Origin: Brevibacillus brevis NBRC 100599
GTDB lineage: Bacteria; Bacillota; Bacilli; Brevibacillales; Brevibacillaceae
Assembly: GCF_000010165.1 (NCBI RefSeq)
Contig: NC_012491.1
Coordinates: 3,541,501 to 3,605,500, forward strand
Length of the DNA: 64,000 nt
Direction: 5' to 3'
Part shown: in pieces, positions 1 through 8,419 of the stretch
How the letters are laid out: each line of letters starts with the position of its first letter
How positions within the stretch are numbered: the first letter of the stretch is position 1
Position numbers and translations under genes: made by a program
The notes under the pieces: model-generated
The model's input: the letters and a program-made list of their open reading frames with translations, nothing else
The model's database searches: none
Told to the model about the DNA's origin: nothing

Positions 1-286
1 CACATTAACGTCCCCCTATTCAACTAATTGATAAATCATATTCTCCAAGCAGCTTAAAATTCCTACTGAAGTAGTTACTTTTTCCTCAAGGAGAGTGATT
101 ACCTTGAAATTCAGGATATAGAAGCCTATGCTGTTAGACTCCCGAAATATTGTGTTAAATCACTTAAAAAGTGGAATGCTTCAGTCAATTTCTTGTGTGA
201 CAAGGTATTTCGCACCGAAAAATATTGTAAGTAATTGGGTTTATTTGTAACATTTAGTAGAATCTAAAAATTAGGAGATGATAGAA

Positions 287-727
287 TTGAAATGGTTTGG
301 TAAAGTTGCTTTAGTTACACTACTTTCTGCTTCCGTTTTTCTACCATCAGAAACATTTGCTGCCGGCTTCCAGCAGTCTTCGACCAAAGAAGCAGCACCT
401 GCTGCGACTGAAACAAAAGTATTAAGCTTTGAGCAAGGAACTAGAGGATATTCTGACTCTGCAGATATTTATATTAATTCTCCTACTGTTCTTACTGTTA
501 AGGTGACTCAAAGTGGAATAAATGTTGATAATCCGTTAGTAGAGTACGCGATATATAGACAAGACGGAACTGATTATAACCCAAACTTTGGACATTTTCT
601 GTTTCCTGGGACAGGTTCATTTAGTTTTCAAAGTACTAAAGTGTTACCAATAGGCCAATATTATATTAGAGTTAAGAACAATGGAGCCGGGAAAGTTCGT
701 GGAACTGTGTCAGTCATCACTCCATAA
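287..727 (+). CDS. small secreted protein of unknown function
   Basis: About 146 residues. The N-terminus is a clear Sec signal peptide: a basic start (MKWFGK), a hydrophobic stretch, then a likely cut after SETFA near residue 25. The mature part is rich in Ser, Thr, Val and Gly and looks all-beta, with PIGQYYIRVKN near the end, which resembles bacterial pre-peptidase C-terminal folds; this is a resemblance only. The start is taken as TTG at 287, nine bases after AGGAG at 273-277, rather than the ATG at 278, which overlaps that ribosome site. It stands alone and is followed by a hairpin. No enzyme motif was seen. Confidence 0.7.
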   Translation: MKWFGKVALVTLLSASVFLPSETFAAGFQQSSTKEAAPAATETKVLSFEQGTRGYSDSADIYINSPTVLTVKVTQSGINVDNPLVEYAIYRQDGTDYNPNFGHFLFPGTGSFSFQSTKVLPIGQYYIRVKNNGAGKVRGTVSVITP

Positions 728-746
728 ATACCCTTTCTTATTTTAT

Positions 747-770
747 GGAGGCTTTCTACTGAAGGCCTCC
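747..770 (+). terminator. hairpin downstream of the secreted protein
   Basis: GGAGGCTTTC (747-756) pairs with GAAGGCCTCC (761-770) with one wobble and a TACT loop. The sequence after it is not a clean T run, so termination strength is uncertain. Confidence 0.45.
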
Positions 771-1002
771 TTGCTAGAAGGGTATCCATAGCGTGCTTTT
801 TAATATGCTCGTGTTGTTCGTCTGTGATATTCCCCAATATATCCCATTGCGTAAAAGCTACCTTGACCCTACACCCCCTCAAAAACTAACTACGGGATTA
901 AATTTCTGCAATGGCCCTTTTTGCAAAGTAGGCTAATGCCCAGAGCGTTTTCATCTCCGCAAATGTACACTAAATTAAATACTTTTGGAGGAGATATTTT
1001 CG

Positions 1003-1330
1003 ATGGCCATCGATCCACTTTGCAGGTAATTTGGTGATATACTTGAAATTCCGCCCCAGATAATTAATGGCGTATGTACCTTAATGACAGTTAGGAATAT
1101 TCCCGTAACTATTTTAGGGCGTCTTTCTCGTTCAGCTCTAACGGTACCAATGATGTTTTCATTTGAATCCGTGGATCAAAATGGGAAGGCGCTTTGTTTG
1201 GGTGAAACTGTAATTCTCCCAGAAGAAATTAACCCATGCATTTCAGTTCTTCGGCATTACGATATACTCGTTATTGCCCTTCACAACCATTGGCTTTTTA
1301 ACAACCTTGTGATGTAAAAATAAATTCTAC
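1003..1330 (+). pseudogene. DUF1259 (LpqO-like) protein, C-terminal remnant
   Basis: Translation from ATG 1003 gives MAIDPLCR, a stop at 1027-1029, then in the same frame FGDILEIPPQIINGVCT, NIPVTILGRLSRS, MMFSFESVDQNGKALCLGE, EEINPCISVLR and ALHNHWLF. These match my recollection of the conserved second half of DUF1259 proteins found in Brevibacillus and Paenibacillus. The stop looks like a CAA-to-TAA change. The frame then ends at 1317, where the family normally continues with a YIHFES-like segment, so there is probably a frameshift near 1310. GGAGGAGA at 987-994 may be the old ribosome site or lie inside the lost 5' half. Non-functional; identity rests on motif memory. Confidence 0.65.
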
Positions 1331-1561
1331 GAAGCCAGTCAAAAATCACCTTAGATTATAAGAATGACTAACATGCAACTTGTTTCAAGTGCCACATCAT
1401 CAAAAGTGCCATTACAAGGCCAACACTGGCGGTCGAGTGGAGACTTTTCAACATCATAGCAGACGGGACTGCTAATGAGGACAAAGTTATGTTTAATCTA
1501 GCGGAAACGCCCAGTCAAACTTTGTGATCAACATGTATACGGTATATAGATATATACAGAG

Positions 1562-1588
1562 AGACGTCCTAATTTGGACGTCTTTTTG
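1562..1588 (+). terminator. rho-independent terminator
   Basis: AGACGTCC (1562-1569) and GGACGTCT (1576-1583) form a perfect 8-bp stem, followed by TTTTTG. No intact gene lies immediately upstream; the DUF1259 relic is the nearest. Confidence 0.75.
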
Positions 1589-1765
1589 ACGCGCCTTAGA
1601 CCGTCAAAATTGCATTTTAGTTTCGTTATGTTCAATCTGTCATTCAATAGCCCTGTGCTTCCTAATAGGCACGAATCAAAATGGTTGATAGATCAATATT
1701 TTACAAAAATTTGAAATTGAGTTACGCTATTATTACTAGAATTTTCTGTAAAGGGGGTGATCCTT

Positions 1766-1930
1766 ATGAAAAAGCTTTTTGCTTTTGCCCTAGCAGTCGT
1801 TATGGTAATGTCAGTCTCTACGGCTGCTTTTGCATACAGTAAACCGAATTGTAGTAGCAGTGGCGGCGGTGGCGGCAGTTGGGGTGGTGGTGGCAAAAAA
1901 CCCCTTGAACACCATTGTACACCATATTAA
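1766..1930 (+). CDS. small Gly-rich secreted peptide
   Basis: A 54-residue protein. ATG 1766 follows AGGGGGTG (1752-1759) at good spacing. Residues 1-23 are a signal peptide (MKKLFAFALAVV..., cut after STAAFA). The 31-residue mature peptide contains SSSGGGGGSWGGGGKK and ends in HHCTPY, with two cysteines (NC and HC) that could form a disulfide. A hairpin follows the stop. This is the layout of a small exported peptide such as a surface or antimicrobial peptide, but no family was recognised and no processing or immunity gene is adjacent. Confidence 0.65.
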   Translation: MKKLFAFALAVVMVMSVSTAAFAYSKPNCSSSGGGGGSWGGGGKKPLEHHCTPY

Positions 1931-1947
1931 TCCCAGATAATTTGAGT

Positions 1948-1972
1948 AAGCCTCCAATTGGGGGCTTTATTC
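1948..1972 (+). terminator. terminator of the Gly-rich peptide gene
   Basis: AAGCCTCC (1948-1955), loop AATT, then GGGGGCTT with one wobble pair, followed by TATTC. It sits 18 bases after the stop codon. Confidence 0.6.
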
Positions 1973-2550
1973 AATTACCGTTTTGTTACATACTATCGAG
2001 TGATGCAATACAACCTTGAGGATAACACTTACGCCGAAGCAAGATCTGTTGAAAACGATGCTGTTCAAATCGAACGGCTATTTTACTTTTTACACCGATT
2101 GTTAAATTGTGAATGAATCCATCCCCGATATGAATTTGTATAGGACTTTCATGGTCAAAGACCATTCCTATCGGCTTTCAATCTATCCTCCTCTAAACGC
2201 CTTTTGTCAATTTCTTCGGATTTCGTTGCGGCAATCACAGCCCTCCTGTTTTTCTGCCAGCTCCATCTATACCGGTCTACCTTCAAAGTAACGCATTTAC
2301 CCAGTCAGTATTATCGGAGTCGGATCGAATTGCCATTGTTGAAGGTCAACGATTTCGACAAAACAAAAGTGAGTGAGGAGAGTTTCTCAATGACTCAAGA
2401 AGGCAGACAAATACACAATTTGTAGGATTTCCATATCTGTCTTATTCACCCTAAGGGAGAAAATCATATCCTATCTGGAAAGTCGGACACTTTGGCCAAC
2501 CTGCTCAGGCACCTATGCTTGAAACTGCCTAGCGAAAAGGAGTTGAGAAG
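1973..2550. other. intergenic stretch without a supported gene
   Basis: Short overlapping frames occur here, but none has a convincing ribosome site, start and recognisable protein. Base composition resembles its decayed surroundings. The last 15 bases (AAAAGGAG at 2535-2542) belong to the next gene as its ribosome site. Confidence 0.5.
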
Positions 2551-3384
2551 TTGACACATTCAGCGAAAAGCACCTTCAACAGCTCTATTAAAATTGATGT
2601 CCTGATCCCCGCTATTGAGAAAGACCTCGGCACTCTTCCCTATGTCATTGACAGCATCCGTAAGCAAGTGAAGCATCCTGTCGGTAAGATCATGGTTGTA
2701 TCGCCACCAAGCAAACGAATTCAAGCCCTCTGCCGTCGTAAAAACTGCACCTTCATCAATGAAAGACGCGTCCTTCCAATTACAAAAAAAGACATTCACT
2801 ACCAGACCAAACGCACCAATCGCTCAGGCTGGCTGCTCCAACAATTGTTGAAGCTGGCAGGAGGAAACTTGACCAAGCAAAGGTATTATCTTGTGATTGA
2901 CGCCGACACCATTCTCATCCGACCTCATGTCTTTCTCGCCAATGGGAAAACTGTTTTTTACTGCCGTAACTGGAGTCGTCCCGAGTATTTTCGCACCTAT
3001 AGGAAATTAATGGGGGCCAAACCAACCGCTTCGCGCTCTTTCGTTGCCCACTATATGCTGTTCGACAAATCGAAGCTCTCCCGACTGAAGTCTAAAATTG
3101 AAGCTAGGCATAAGACTAGATGGTACTGGGCGATTATCAAGAAGACCAACAAGCAGAGTTATGCTGGCTTCTCCGAGTTCGAAACTTATGGTAACTTCGT
3201 GAAAGCTCACTACCCCGGTCATCTGGTTGTAAGAAGTTCCCTTAACAAAAGCTTATCTTCAAAACCAGCATCACTCACTCGCAAACGAACCATCAGACTG
3301 GCTCAGAAATACAGGTCCATCTCCTTTCATAAACGCGGCTGGTATATCCGGAAGAAGAAGAGCGCGAGAAAAATGAAGCGCTGA
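2551..3384 (+). CDS. DUF6492 glycosyltransferase-like protein
   Basis: 277 residues. TTG 2551 is the start, eight bases after AAAAGGAG. The protein begins IKIDVLIPAIEKD and carries YYLVIDADTILIRP with a DADT motif near residues 117-120, like the DxD metal and nucleotide-sugar site of GT-A glycosyltransferases. The very basic C-terminus (RKKKSARKMKR) is unusual. I recognise it as the DUF6492 family, common in Paenibacillaceae; acceptor and sugar are unknown. Its stop codon overlaps an integrase remnant read in another frame (from 3380), so the gene directly abuts a recombination scar. Confidence 0.75.
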   Translation: MTHSAKSTFNSSIKIDVLIPAIEKDLGTLPYVIDSIRKQVKHPVGKIMVVSPPSKRIQALCRRKNCTFINERRVLPITKKDIHYQTKRTNRSGWLLQQLLKLAGGNLTKQRYYLVIDADTILIRPHVFLANGKTVFYCRNWSRPEYFRTYRKLMGAKPTASRSFVAHYMLFDKSKLSRLKSKIEARHKTRWYWAIIKKTNKQSYAGFSEFETYGNFVKAHYPGHLVVRSSLNKSLSSKPASLTRKRTIRLAQKYRSISFHKRGWYIRKKKSARKMKR

Positions 3385-3523
3385 TGTGTATGCCCACTTC
3401 TCAAAGAAAATTGAGATAGATATCATGGACAAGTTTGAAAGCTACAAGGAAAGTATGTACTCAGAAAAAATAGCGGGCAAAAATGTTAAAATCCTGAAAA
3501 AAACAAAATTGCCCACCAAATAA
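3380..3523 (+). pseudogene. tyrosine integrase, C-terminal remnant
   Basis: An open stretch of 47 codons without its own start reads ADVYAHFSKKIEIDIM, DKFESYKE and ends GKNVKILKKTKLPTK. ADVYAH is the region of the catalytic tyrosine at the end of phage tyrosine recombinases and matches ADVYAHISKKIESDNM in the other integrase of this window (13517-13560). The gene's last codons lie inside the 87-bp repeat at 3475-3561, as expected for an integrase gene that ends at its own attachment site. Everything upstream of the Tyr box is missing, replaced by the DUF6492 gene. Confidence 0.75.
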
Positions 3524-3561
3524 AAAACCACTCTCACCTACAGGTACAAGGGGTTTCGCTT
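3475..3561. repeat. left copy of 87-bp repeat, putative att site
   Basis: Matches 18307-18393 over the whole 87 bp without gaps. Perfect blocks include CAAAATTGCCCACCAAATA and ACAAGGGGTTTCGCTT. The first half encodes an integrase C-terminus; the second half is the glnA terminator sequence as seen next to the real glnA at 18.36 kb. Here the glnA gene itself is absent, and the sequence continues into unrelated DNA. Interpreted as an attL-type junction. Confidence 0.7.
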
Positions 3562-3611
3562 GTGAATTGCGAGTGGGCTATCCATGTAAAAATGCCCGAT
3601 ATATGCTGCTT

Positions 3612-3640
3612 AGAGCCCTTCAACTTTGGAGGGCTCTTGT
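3612..3640 (+). terminator. hairpin terminator
   Basis: AGAGCCCT (3612-3619) pairs with AGGGCTCT (3630-3637), followed by TGTCTTC. A perfect 8-bp stem with only a weak T tract; its gene is not evident. Confidence 0.5.
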
Positions 3641-3752
3641 CTTCATTTCGTATTTCTAAATGATTGGAGAAATGTGGAGTGCCGACGGAATGGACAGCTC
3701 CTATTGTAGCTGCCATTACAGCTCGTAAGTCTTTTCGGTTGCAAGTTCCCCA

Positions 3753-3968
3753 CTAATCACCAGAGGTATTCTTGCCTGTTTTATTTCTTAATTCGAATAA
3801 AATTAATACACATAGATATGCAAGTGATGAGGTTAGCCATACAATAAAACTATCATTGTAGTCTACGTATCCAACACGGTAAAGCGAAATAAAGCCCAAT
3901 ATAACAACCAGTACAACAGTAAAAATAGAGAAGTTTTTACATATTTTTTTAATAGCCATTCCAGTCAC
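3753..3968 (-). CDS. small two-helix membrane protein
   Basis: About 71 residues from GTG at 3968, which sits six bases after AAGGTG. Two hydrophobic segments are evident (SIFTVVLVVILGFISLY and SFIVWLTSSLAYLCVLILF) with a short charged tail ELRNKTGKNTSGD. It probably inserts in the membrane as a hairpin. No family was recognised. It lies just inside the left repeat of the accessory island, next to the DUF4062 gene, and is transcribed in the same direction about 100 bases downstream of it, so the two may be co-transcribed. Confidence 0.5.
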   Translation of the reverse strand: MTGMAIKKICKNFSIFTVVLVVILGFISLYRVGYVDYNDSFIVWLTSSLAYLCVLILFELRNKTGKNTSGD

Positions 3969-4074
3969 AGCAATCACCTTTTTCAGAATGATACCTGCTT
4001 TTATAATGTGCTAAAGGACGTCCATTTGTTGGGTTTAAGTTTTCTGAGGGGATGGTGGGGGTACATGCGGTCTT

Positions 4075-4641
4075 TCATTTCTTTTTCTCCAACTCCGCCT
4101 TTAATCTTGCATTCTCTTCCAACAGCTTTTGAACGTCCGGGACATCCTTGCCGGAAAACCAGCCATACAAATCGTCTCTTGCTGCATACTCTGGCAATTG
4201 ATCACGAAGTACCATTTTAATGTGCCGTACATCTTCAACATAGTAGATAGGAATTTGTTCCATGACCGATTGCTTAAACTCTTGAAATTTCTGATAATAT
4301 TCAATTGCTGCGAAGTCGTAAGGCTTTAATCTTAATGCTTCATCTGTGACAACAAAAGCAAATCTAGGTTTGCCCGCTTCTCCGGCATACTCATATTCCC
4401 AATGCGTATAGCTCTTGGATTCATCAGGAAGTGTTAAACCATAGAATCCTCCGAGAATCAGGATATATACATCGGACTCGTCGATCCATCTCTTCCTCAT
4501 TTTCATTGGACTTTCCTTGAAAAATTGCTCGACTCCAGCTGGGATATGACCGGCTTGGAGTACGGCTTCAACAGCGGTATGTCTTTCCTCAATAAGATCG
4601 TAGTAAGTAGACGATATGTATATTTGTAATTTTCTTCTCAT
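4075..4641 (-). CDS. DUF4062 domain protein
   Basis: 188 residues from ATG 4641. The N-terminus KLQIYISSTYYDLIEERHTA is the signature of DUF4062, a TIR-like flavodoxin fold often found at the N-terminus of STAND and other multi-domain signalling or defence proteins. SDVYILILGGFYG and SYTHWEYEYA fit the rest of the domain. Residues from about 165 (VQKLLEENARLKAELEKKK) form a short coiled coil. No effector domain is attached, so this is a stand-alone, single-domain form. It lies in an island framed by integrase remnants, consistent with a mobile accessory role. Whether it binds a nucleotide or partners with another protein cannot be told. Confidence 0.8.
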   Translation of the reverse strand: MRRKLQIYISSTYYDLIEERHTAVEAVLQAGHIPAGVEQFFKESPMKMRKRWIDESDVYILILGGFYGLTLPDESKSYTHWEYEYAGEAGKPRFAFVVTDEALRLKPYDFAAIEYYQKFQEFKQSVMEQIPIYYVEDVRHIKMVLRDQLPEYAARDDLYGWFSGKDVPDVQKLLEENARLKAELEKKK

Positions 4642-4653
4642 AATCCCACCCAA

Positions 4654-5262
4654 ATTAAAGAATTAGTATAACTAGAATCTACCACTCACTCACTTTATTT
4701 GTCAAAATTGACTTGAGTTTTCATGCAGGAAGCTTTCGCAAGATATTCTCTTCCCTCGGGTACAAACCTAAAAAGGAATTCATTTTTACTTGTTTGGAAA
4801 AAATACGCTAGAAAAGAGCGTTACAAAGGCTAGCCTACCTGAGAATTATGAAGCGAATCAATCTGGGACCTGGATAAGTCTAAGCGGCTTTGAAGTAAGC
4901 AAACATATCGGTCCTCGAGATTCGGGGATTTCCTTTCTCACACTGGCATTGTAAGCAATGAATTTAAAAACAGATGAAGAGTATCCTCAATGGTTTCCAA
5001 TCGCTAACCAATTCGTCTGAAAATAGTGGAACCTATCCTATCGCAAAGGATACGATGTAAGATAAGGTACTAGATTGTAAAGGTAGTTTGAAGCCTAACC
5101 CATTTCATCTTGTGTTTGATAGAAATCCATATCCAACTCTATCTGTGGCTAGAAACGATCTTCTTGTAGAATGTATTACTTTGCCCCCCTCCTCCTCTAC
5201 ACATCGATTTGTAAGACAACCTCCAATGGTGCTACTGTGAACCATAACGGGAATTCCCACGA
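4654..5262. other. intergenic stretch without a supported gene
   Basis: No frame of useful length or recognisable product was seen on either strand. The right end runs without a start into the recombinase fragment at 5263, so part of this stretch may be its eroded upstream half. Confidence 0.45.
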
Positions 5263-5775
5263 AGTGAGCGAATCATCCCTCTAAACGAAGAAACTGCGGA
5301 AGCCATTCGTGATTTGCAAAGTCAAGTAGGTAGTGTACGAGGTTTTACGGATAACCAAATCGGCAAAGTTGCTAAACGATTATTTGTAAGACGAGGTCTG
5401 CGCCTTTCTCAAAAGGTTCTTGGCCCTGGGGCTACCATTGCGGGGCCTCTTGCAACTGCATTACGTTCGGGGACAGTAAGAAATGAAGAAATTGACTGGA
5501 TTAAGAAGAATTTTTTCAAATCAGAATTGGAGCTTGGGCACTGTTTACGCCTTCCACAAGAAGGCCCATGTGAATGTGATCTTTACTTATCATGTGCGAA
5601 ATTCGTAACAACAAAAGATTATGCGCCACGTTTGCGTGATAGAAGAAAACGGGAGATCGAACTAATAGCTGAAGCGAAAGAAAATGGATGGGAACGAGAA
5701 GTTGAACGACACATGTGTACAGTACAGCGTATTGACAATTTGTTGCTCGAGCTTGATGAACCCGTTGAAGATTAG
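5263..5775 (+). pseudogene. large tyrosine recombinase (Tn554-type), C-terminal piece
   Basis: An open frame of about 170 codons reads from SERIIPLNEETAEAIRD through FTDNQIGKVAKRLF to EGPCECDLYLSCAKFVTT, YAPRLRDRRKREIELI and HMCTVQRIDNLL. The Cys-rich EGPCECDLYLSCAKF block followed by YAPRLR is, from memory, the C-terminal part of the long (about 650-700 residue) tyrosine recombinases related to Tn554 transposases. The catalytic His/Arg/Tyr region is not present in the expected form and the N-terminal two-thirds are missing. A TTG at 5316 could allow translation, but no good ribosome site is seen. Most likely a dead remnant of a transposon that may have brought the adjacent arsenic genes. Confidence 0.55.
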
Positions 5776-5876
5776 CTTTTTAGTCCACTATTATACAATA
5801 TCGATGCATATCGCTGTTGAAAGAGCATACAGAGAGGCATACACTAAGAATATCTTGTTGCAAGGAAGTGATTATC

Positions 5877-6011
5877 ATGGAAAATTCATATAATAACGCT
5901 ACAGCTAATAACTCTGAGGACACTATGAAAGAAGCGATTGTTGTAGGTGAATCATATCACTTCTGGTTGGATGCAGAGGAAGATGTATATGATCAAAAGT
6001 ACAGAAAATAA
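5877..6011 (+). CDS. small acidic protein of unknown function
   Basis: 44 residues from ATG 5877, eight bases after AAGGAAG. The sequence is polar and acidic, with EAIVVGESYHFWLDAEEDVY near the C-terminus and no signal peptide or membrane segment. It lies 100 bases downstream of the recombinase fragment and ends just before a bidirectional-looking hairpin and the arsenic operon. The good ribosome site supports it being a real gene; no family was recognised. Confidence 0.55.
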   Translation: MENSYNNATANNSEDTMKEAIVVGESYHFWLDAEEDVYDQKYRK

Positions 6012-6031
6012 GAGTCGGTGTGTAGAGAAAA

Positions 6032-6060
6032 TCCCCTTTCGTCAAAAAGGGGACTTTTCC
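6032..6060 (+). terminator. terminator between the small ORF and arsC
   Basis: TCCCCTTT (6032-6039) pairs with AAAGGGGA (6046-6053), followed by CTTTTCC. It may serve the small plus-strand gene; on the minus strand it lies 40 bases after arsC. Confidence 0.65.
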
Positions 6061-6098
6061 TCGGACATTAGATGGATACAGCTCGCTAGCGGAAAAAT

Positions 6099-6503
6099 TT
6101 ACTCCCCTGTTTCCGCGAATTTCTTTATACGGGCACCGATCTCGTCACGAACTCGTTGAAACTCAGGCCATTCTTTTCCCGCAGGATCGTCAAATCCCCA
6201 ATGGACACGGTTTACATGAGTAGGAGTGGTTGGACAAACGGAATCGGCATGGCTGCATAGTGTCACGATCAGATCAGCCTTGTTTAAAATATCCGAGTCA
6301 ATGACATCTGATGTTTGATCGGAAATGTCTATGCCAACTTCTTTCATTGCTCGAACGGCATTTGGATTCACACCATGGGCTTCAATCCCAGCAGAAAAAA
6401 CATTCCAGGCGTTACCTAAGTATTTTTTTCCCCATGCTTCCGCCATTTGGCTTCGGCAAGAATTTCCTGTACATAAAAAGTAAATCGTTTTTTTGTTTTC
6501 CAT
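6099..6503 (-). CDS. arsC: arsenate reductase, thioredoxin-coupled
   Basis: 134 residues from ATG 6503, eight bases after [17 protein letters not shown] near residues 9-19 is the CX5R phosphatase-like loop with the nucleophilic Cys11 and Arg17; [10 protein letters not shown] holds the Cys pair (about 83 and 90) used in the disulfide relay with thioredoxin. This is the Bacillus/pI258 type, not the glutaredoxin type. It reduces arsenate to arsenite, which the upstream Acr3 pump then exports. It is the last gene of the operon arsR-arsI-acr3-arsC, 20 bases after acr3. Length is normal. Confidence 0.95.
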   Translation of the reverse strand: MENKKTIYFLCTGNSCRSQMAEAWGKKYLGNAWNVFSAGIEAHGVNPNAVRAMKEVGIDISDQTSDVIDSDILNKADLIVTLCSHADSVCPTTPTHVNRVHWGFDDPAGKEWPEFQRVRDEIGARIKKFAETGE

Positions 6504-6523
6504 GATGTACACACCTTTTAGCT

Positions 6524-7567
6524 TCAATCAGGAAATGTGCTACTAAAATATTTGCGCTTGAACCATAAAGCTACATTAACTAATGCAATCATCACAGGTA
6601 CTTCCACAAGAGGGCCGATGACGGCTGCAAAGGCGGCACCTGAATGAATCCCAAACACTCCGACTGCCACAGCGATAGCTAATTCAAAGTTATTACTACC
6701 TGCTGTGAAAGCAAGCGTCGTAGTAACGGGATAATTTGCGCCAATTTTTTTCCCCATGTAGAAAGAGATAAAGAACATGAGGATGAAATAGATGAGAAGT
6801 GGAATGGCGATGCGAACAACATCAAGTGGAACGTTTACGATGTTTTCTCCTTGTATTGAGAACATGACAATGATGGTAAAGAGTAAGGCAATCAGAGTCA
6901 TGGGGCTAATTTTTGGGATGAACACTTTCTCATACCAATGTCTGCCTTTAACTTTTACAAAAGTAAAGCGCGTCAGCATCCCGGCAAGAAAAGGAATACC
7001 TAGATATATAAACACCGATTTTGCCACTTCCGCCATCGTGATACTAATGACTGCACCCTGCATACCAAGCCATTCCGGGATTACGGTGACAAAGACATAA
7101 GCATATACTGAAAAGAAAAGCATCTGAAACAAAGAATTGAAAGCCACAAGTCCGGCAGCATATTCTGCATCACCTTTTGCGAGGTCATTCCACACAATCA
7201 CCATGGCGATACAACGTGCCAATCCAATCATGATCAGCCCCACCATATATTCTGGTTTATCTGGCAAGAAAATGATGGCTAATAAAAACATCAAAACCGG
7301 GCCTATAACCCAGTTCTGAATAAGGGATAGCAAAAGAACCTTACTGTCTTTAAATACACGCCCCATTTCTTCATATCGAACTTTAGCTAAAGGAGGGTAC
7401 ATCATCAGGATTAAACCTATAGCAATCGGTATGGATGTTGTACCAATTTGTAAGCTATTTAATCCATTGGTGAAAGCAGGAAAGAAAGTTCCGATCATAG
7501 TCCCTACTGCCATAGCAAGGAAGATCCAAAGGGTCAAGAAGCGATCTAAAAATGATAGTTGTTTCAT
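6524..7567 (-). CDS. acr3: arsenite efflux permease, ACR3 family
   Basis: 347 residues from ATG 7567, a few bases after GGGAGG. The protein has about ten hydrophobic helices and ACR3 landmarks: [18 protein letters not shown] around the conserved Cys, and [21 protein letters not shown] near the C-terminus. It exports arsenite using the proton motive force. It follows arsI by 18 bases and precedes arsC, so it works as the export step of this operon. Often named arsB in Bacillus annotations although unrelated to true ArsB. Confidence 0.93.
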   Translation of the reverse strand: MKQLSFLDRFLTLWIFLAMAVGTMIGTFFPAFTNGLNSLQIGTTSIPIAIGLILMMYPPLAKVRYEEMGRVFKDSKVLLLSLIQNWVIGPVLMFLLAIIFLPDKPEYMVGLIMIGLARCIAMVIVWNDLAKGDAEYAAGLVAFNSLFQMLFFSVYAYVFVTVIPEWLGMQGAVISITMAEVAKSVFIYLGIPFLAGMLTRFTFVKVKGRHWYEKVFIPKISPMTLIALLFTIIVMFSIQGENIVNVPLDVVRIAIPLLIYFILMFFISFYMGKKIGANYPVTTTLAFTAGSNNFELAIAVAVGVFGIHSGAAFAAVIGPLVEVPVMIALVNVALWFKRKYFSSTFPD

Positions 7568-7585
7568 TGAGCCTCCCACTTTATC

Positions 7586-8023
7586 TTAGCAGCAAGAATT
7601 GGTTGCTTCTGTTTTTGAATCTACGCAGCAGGATGTGGACTCGATTTTATGAACGTCACTGTCAGACTTTGTGTAGAAAAATTCCCACTCATTACCGTCT
7701 GGATCAGTAACCCAAAATTTATCCTGCACAGCATAACAACATGTCGTATCCATTTCGTCACGAGCGAAAAAGCCTTCTTTTTCTAGTCTTTCCTTATGAG
7801 TCAGGATTTCATTTGCACTTTCAACCTGGAATCCGAAGTGATTAACTTGATTTCCGCTTACAGCGTCCCGAACATTCAATGTAAAGTTTAATCCTGGGGT
7901 TTCAAGCAAGAACTTAGCATAATCAGGCTTTACCTTTACGGGGTTAACCCCAAAAACCTTTTGATAGAACTCAATAGATTTCTCCAGATTGGTAACGTTA
8001 ACGCCAACATGTACATACTTCAT
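7586..8023 (-). CDS. arsI: ArsI/CadI-family vicinal oxygen chelate protein
   Basis: 145 residues. ATG 8023 follows a strong AAAGGAGG. The N-terminus MKYVHVGVNVTNLEKSIEFY is a glyoxalase/VOC fold; NHFGFQVES and DPDGNEWEFFYTK supply the metal ligands. The vicinal Cys pair in MDTTCCYAVQDKFWV is the mark of ArsI C-As lyases, which cleave trivalent methylarsenicals; the CadI name is used for the same family. Its position between arsR and acr3 supports the arsenic role. The Cys-rich tail (TSCCVDS, TNSCC) adds possible metalloid ligands. Its own ArsR-type palindrome lies upstream at 8056-8071. Confidence 0.88.
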   Translation of the reverse strand: MKYVHVGVNVTNLEKSIEFYQKVFGVNPVKVKPDYAKFLLETPGLNFTLNVRDAVSGNQVNHFGFQVESANEILTHKERLEKEGFFARDEMDTTCCYAVQDKFWVTDPDGNEWEFFYTKSDSDVHKIESTSCCVDSKTEATNSCC

Positions 8024-8055
8024 TTAAGATTCCTCCTTTAATTTAAAAACTATTA

Positions 8056-8071
8056 ATCAAAAAAAATTGAT
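8056..8071. promoter_or_regulatory. ArsR-type operator between arsR and arsI
   Basis: ATCAA (8056-8060), six A, TTGAT (8067-8071): a perfect inverted repeat, the same as the two copies upstream of arsR. It lies 33 bases before the arsI start, suggesting a second, independently controlled entry for arsI-acr3-arsC, or a roadblock site. Confidence 0.65.
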
Positions 8072-8087
8072 ATAAGGTCTAAAAAAA

Positions 8088-8402
8088 TTAGCAGCAGCTG
8101 CCTTTGCCTGTTTTCCTGAAGATACAACAAAGCTCATCCGATAAGAGGTGGTTCACTTCATCATCATTCAAATCGTAGTAACTCCAGGTACCTTTTGTCT
8201 CTTTGATAATTAGGTTGGCATCCAATAATATCTTGAGATGATACGATAACTTAGATTGAGGCATGTCAAAAACCTCTGTCAGGTCGCATACGCATGTTTT
8301 GCCTCTTTGACAAAGCTCATACATAATTTCAAGGCGCTTCTGATCGGAGAGAGCTTTGAATTTCTTCTCATATTGCTCCAATTTGTGCTTGATATCGTTC
8401 AT
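8088..8402 (-). CDS. arsR: ArsR-family arsenite-responsive repressor
   Basis: 104 residues from ATG 8402. A winged helix covers residues 14-85, with QSKLSYHLKILLDANLI as the recognition region. CVCDL (Cys37 and Cys39) is the typical As(III) sensing motif. Extra Cys pairs occur near the end (ELCC and GSCC), which may widen metalloid binding. First gene of the operon; it probably represses its own promoter at the palindromes 8420-8435 and 8479-8493 and is released by arsenite. Confidence 0.93.
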   Translation of the reverse strand: MNDIKHKLEQYEKKFKALSDQKRLEIMYELCQRGKTCVCDLTEVFDMPQSKLSYHLKILLDANLIIKETKGTWSYYDLNDDEVNHLLSDELCCIFRKTGKGSCC

Positions 8403-8419
8403 CGATTACAACCTCATTC

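Noticed and set aside
2109..2425. overlapping small plus-strand frames
   Set aside because: No ribosome site, no recognisable protein, mutually overlapping frames.
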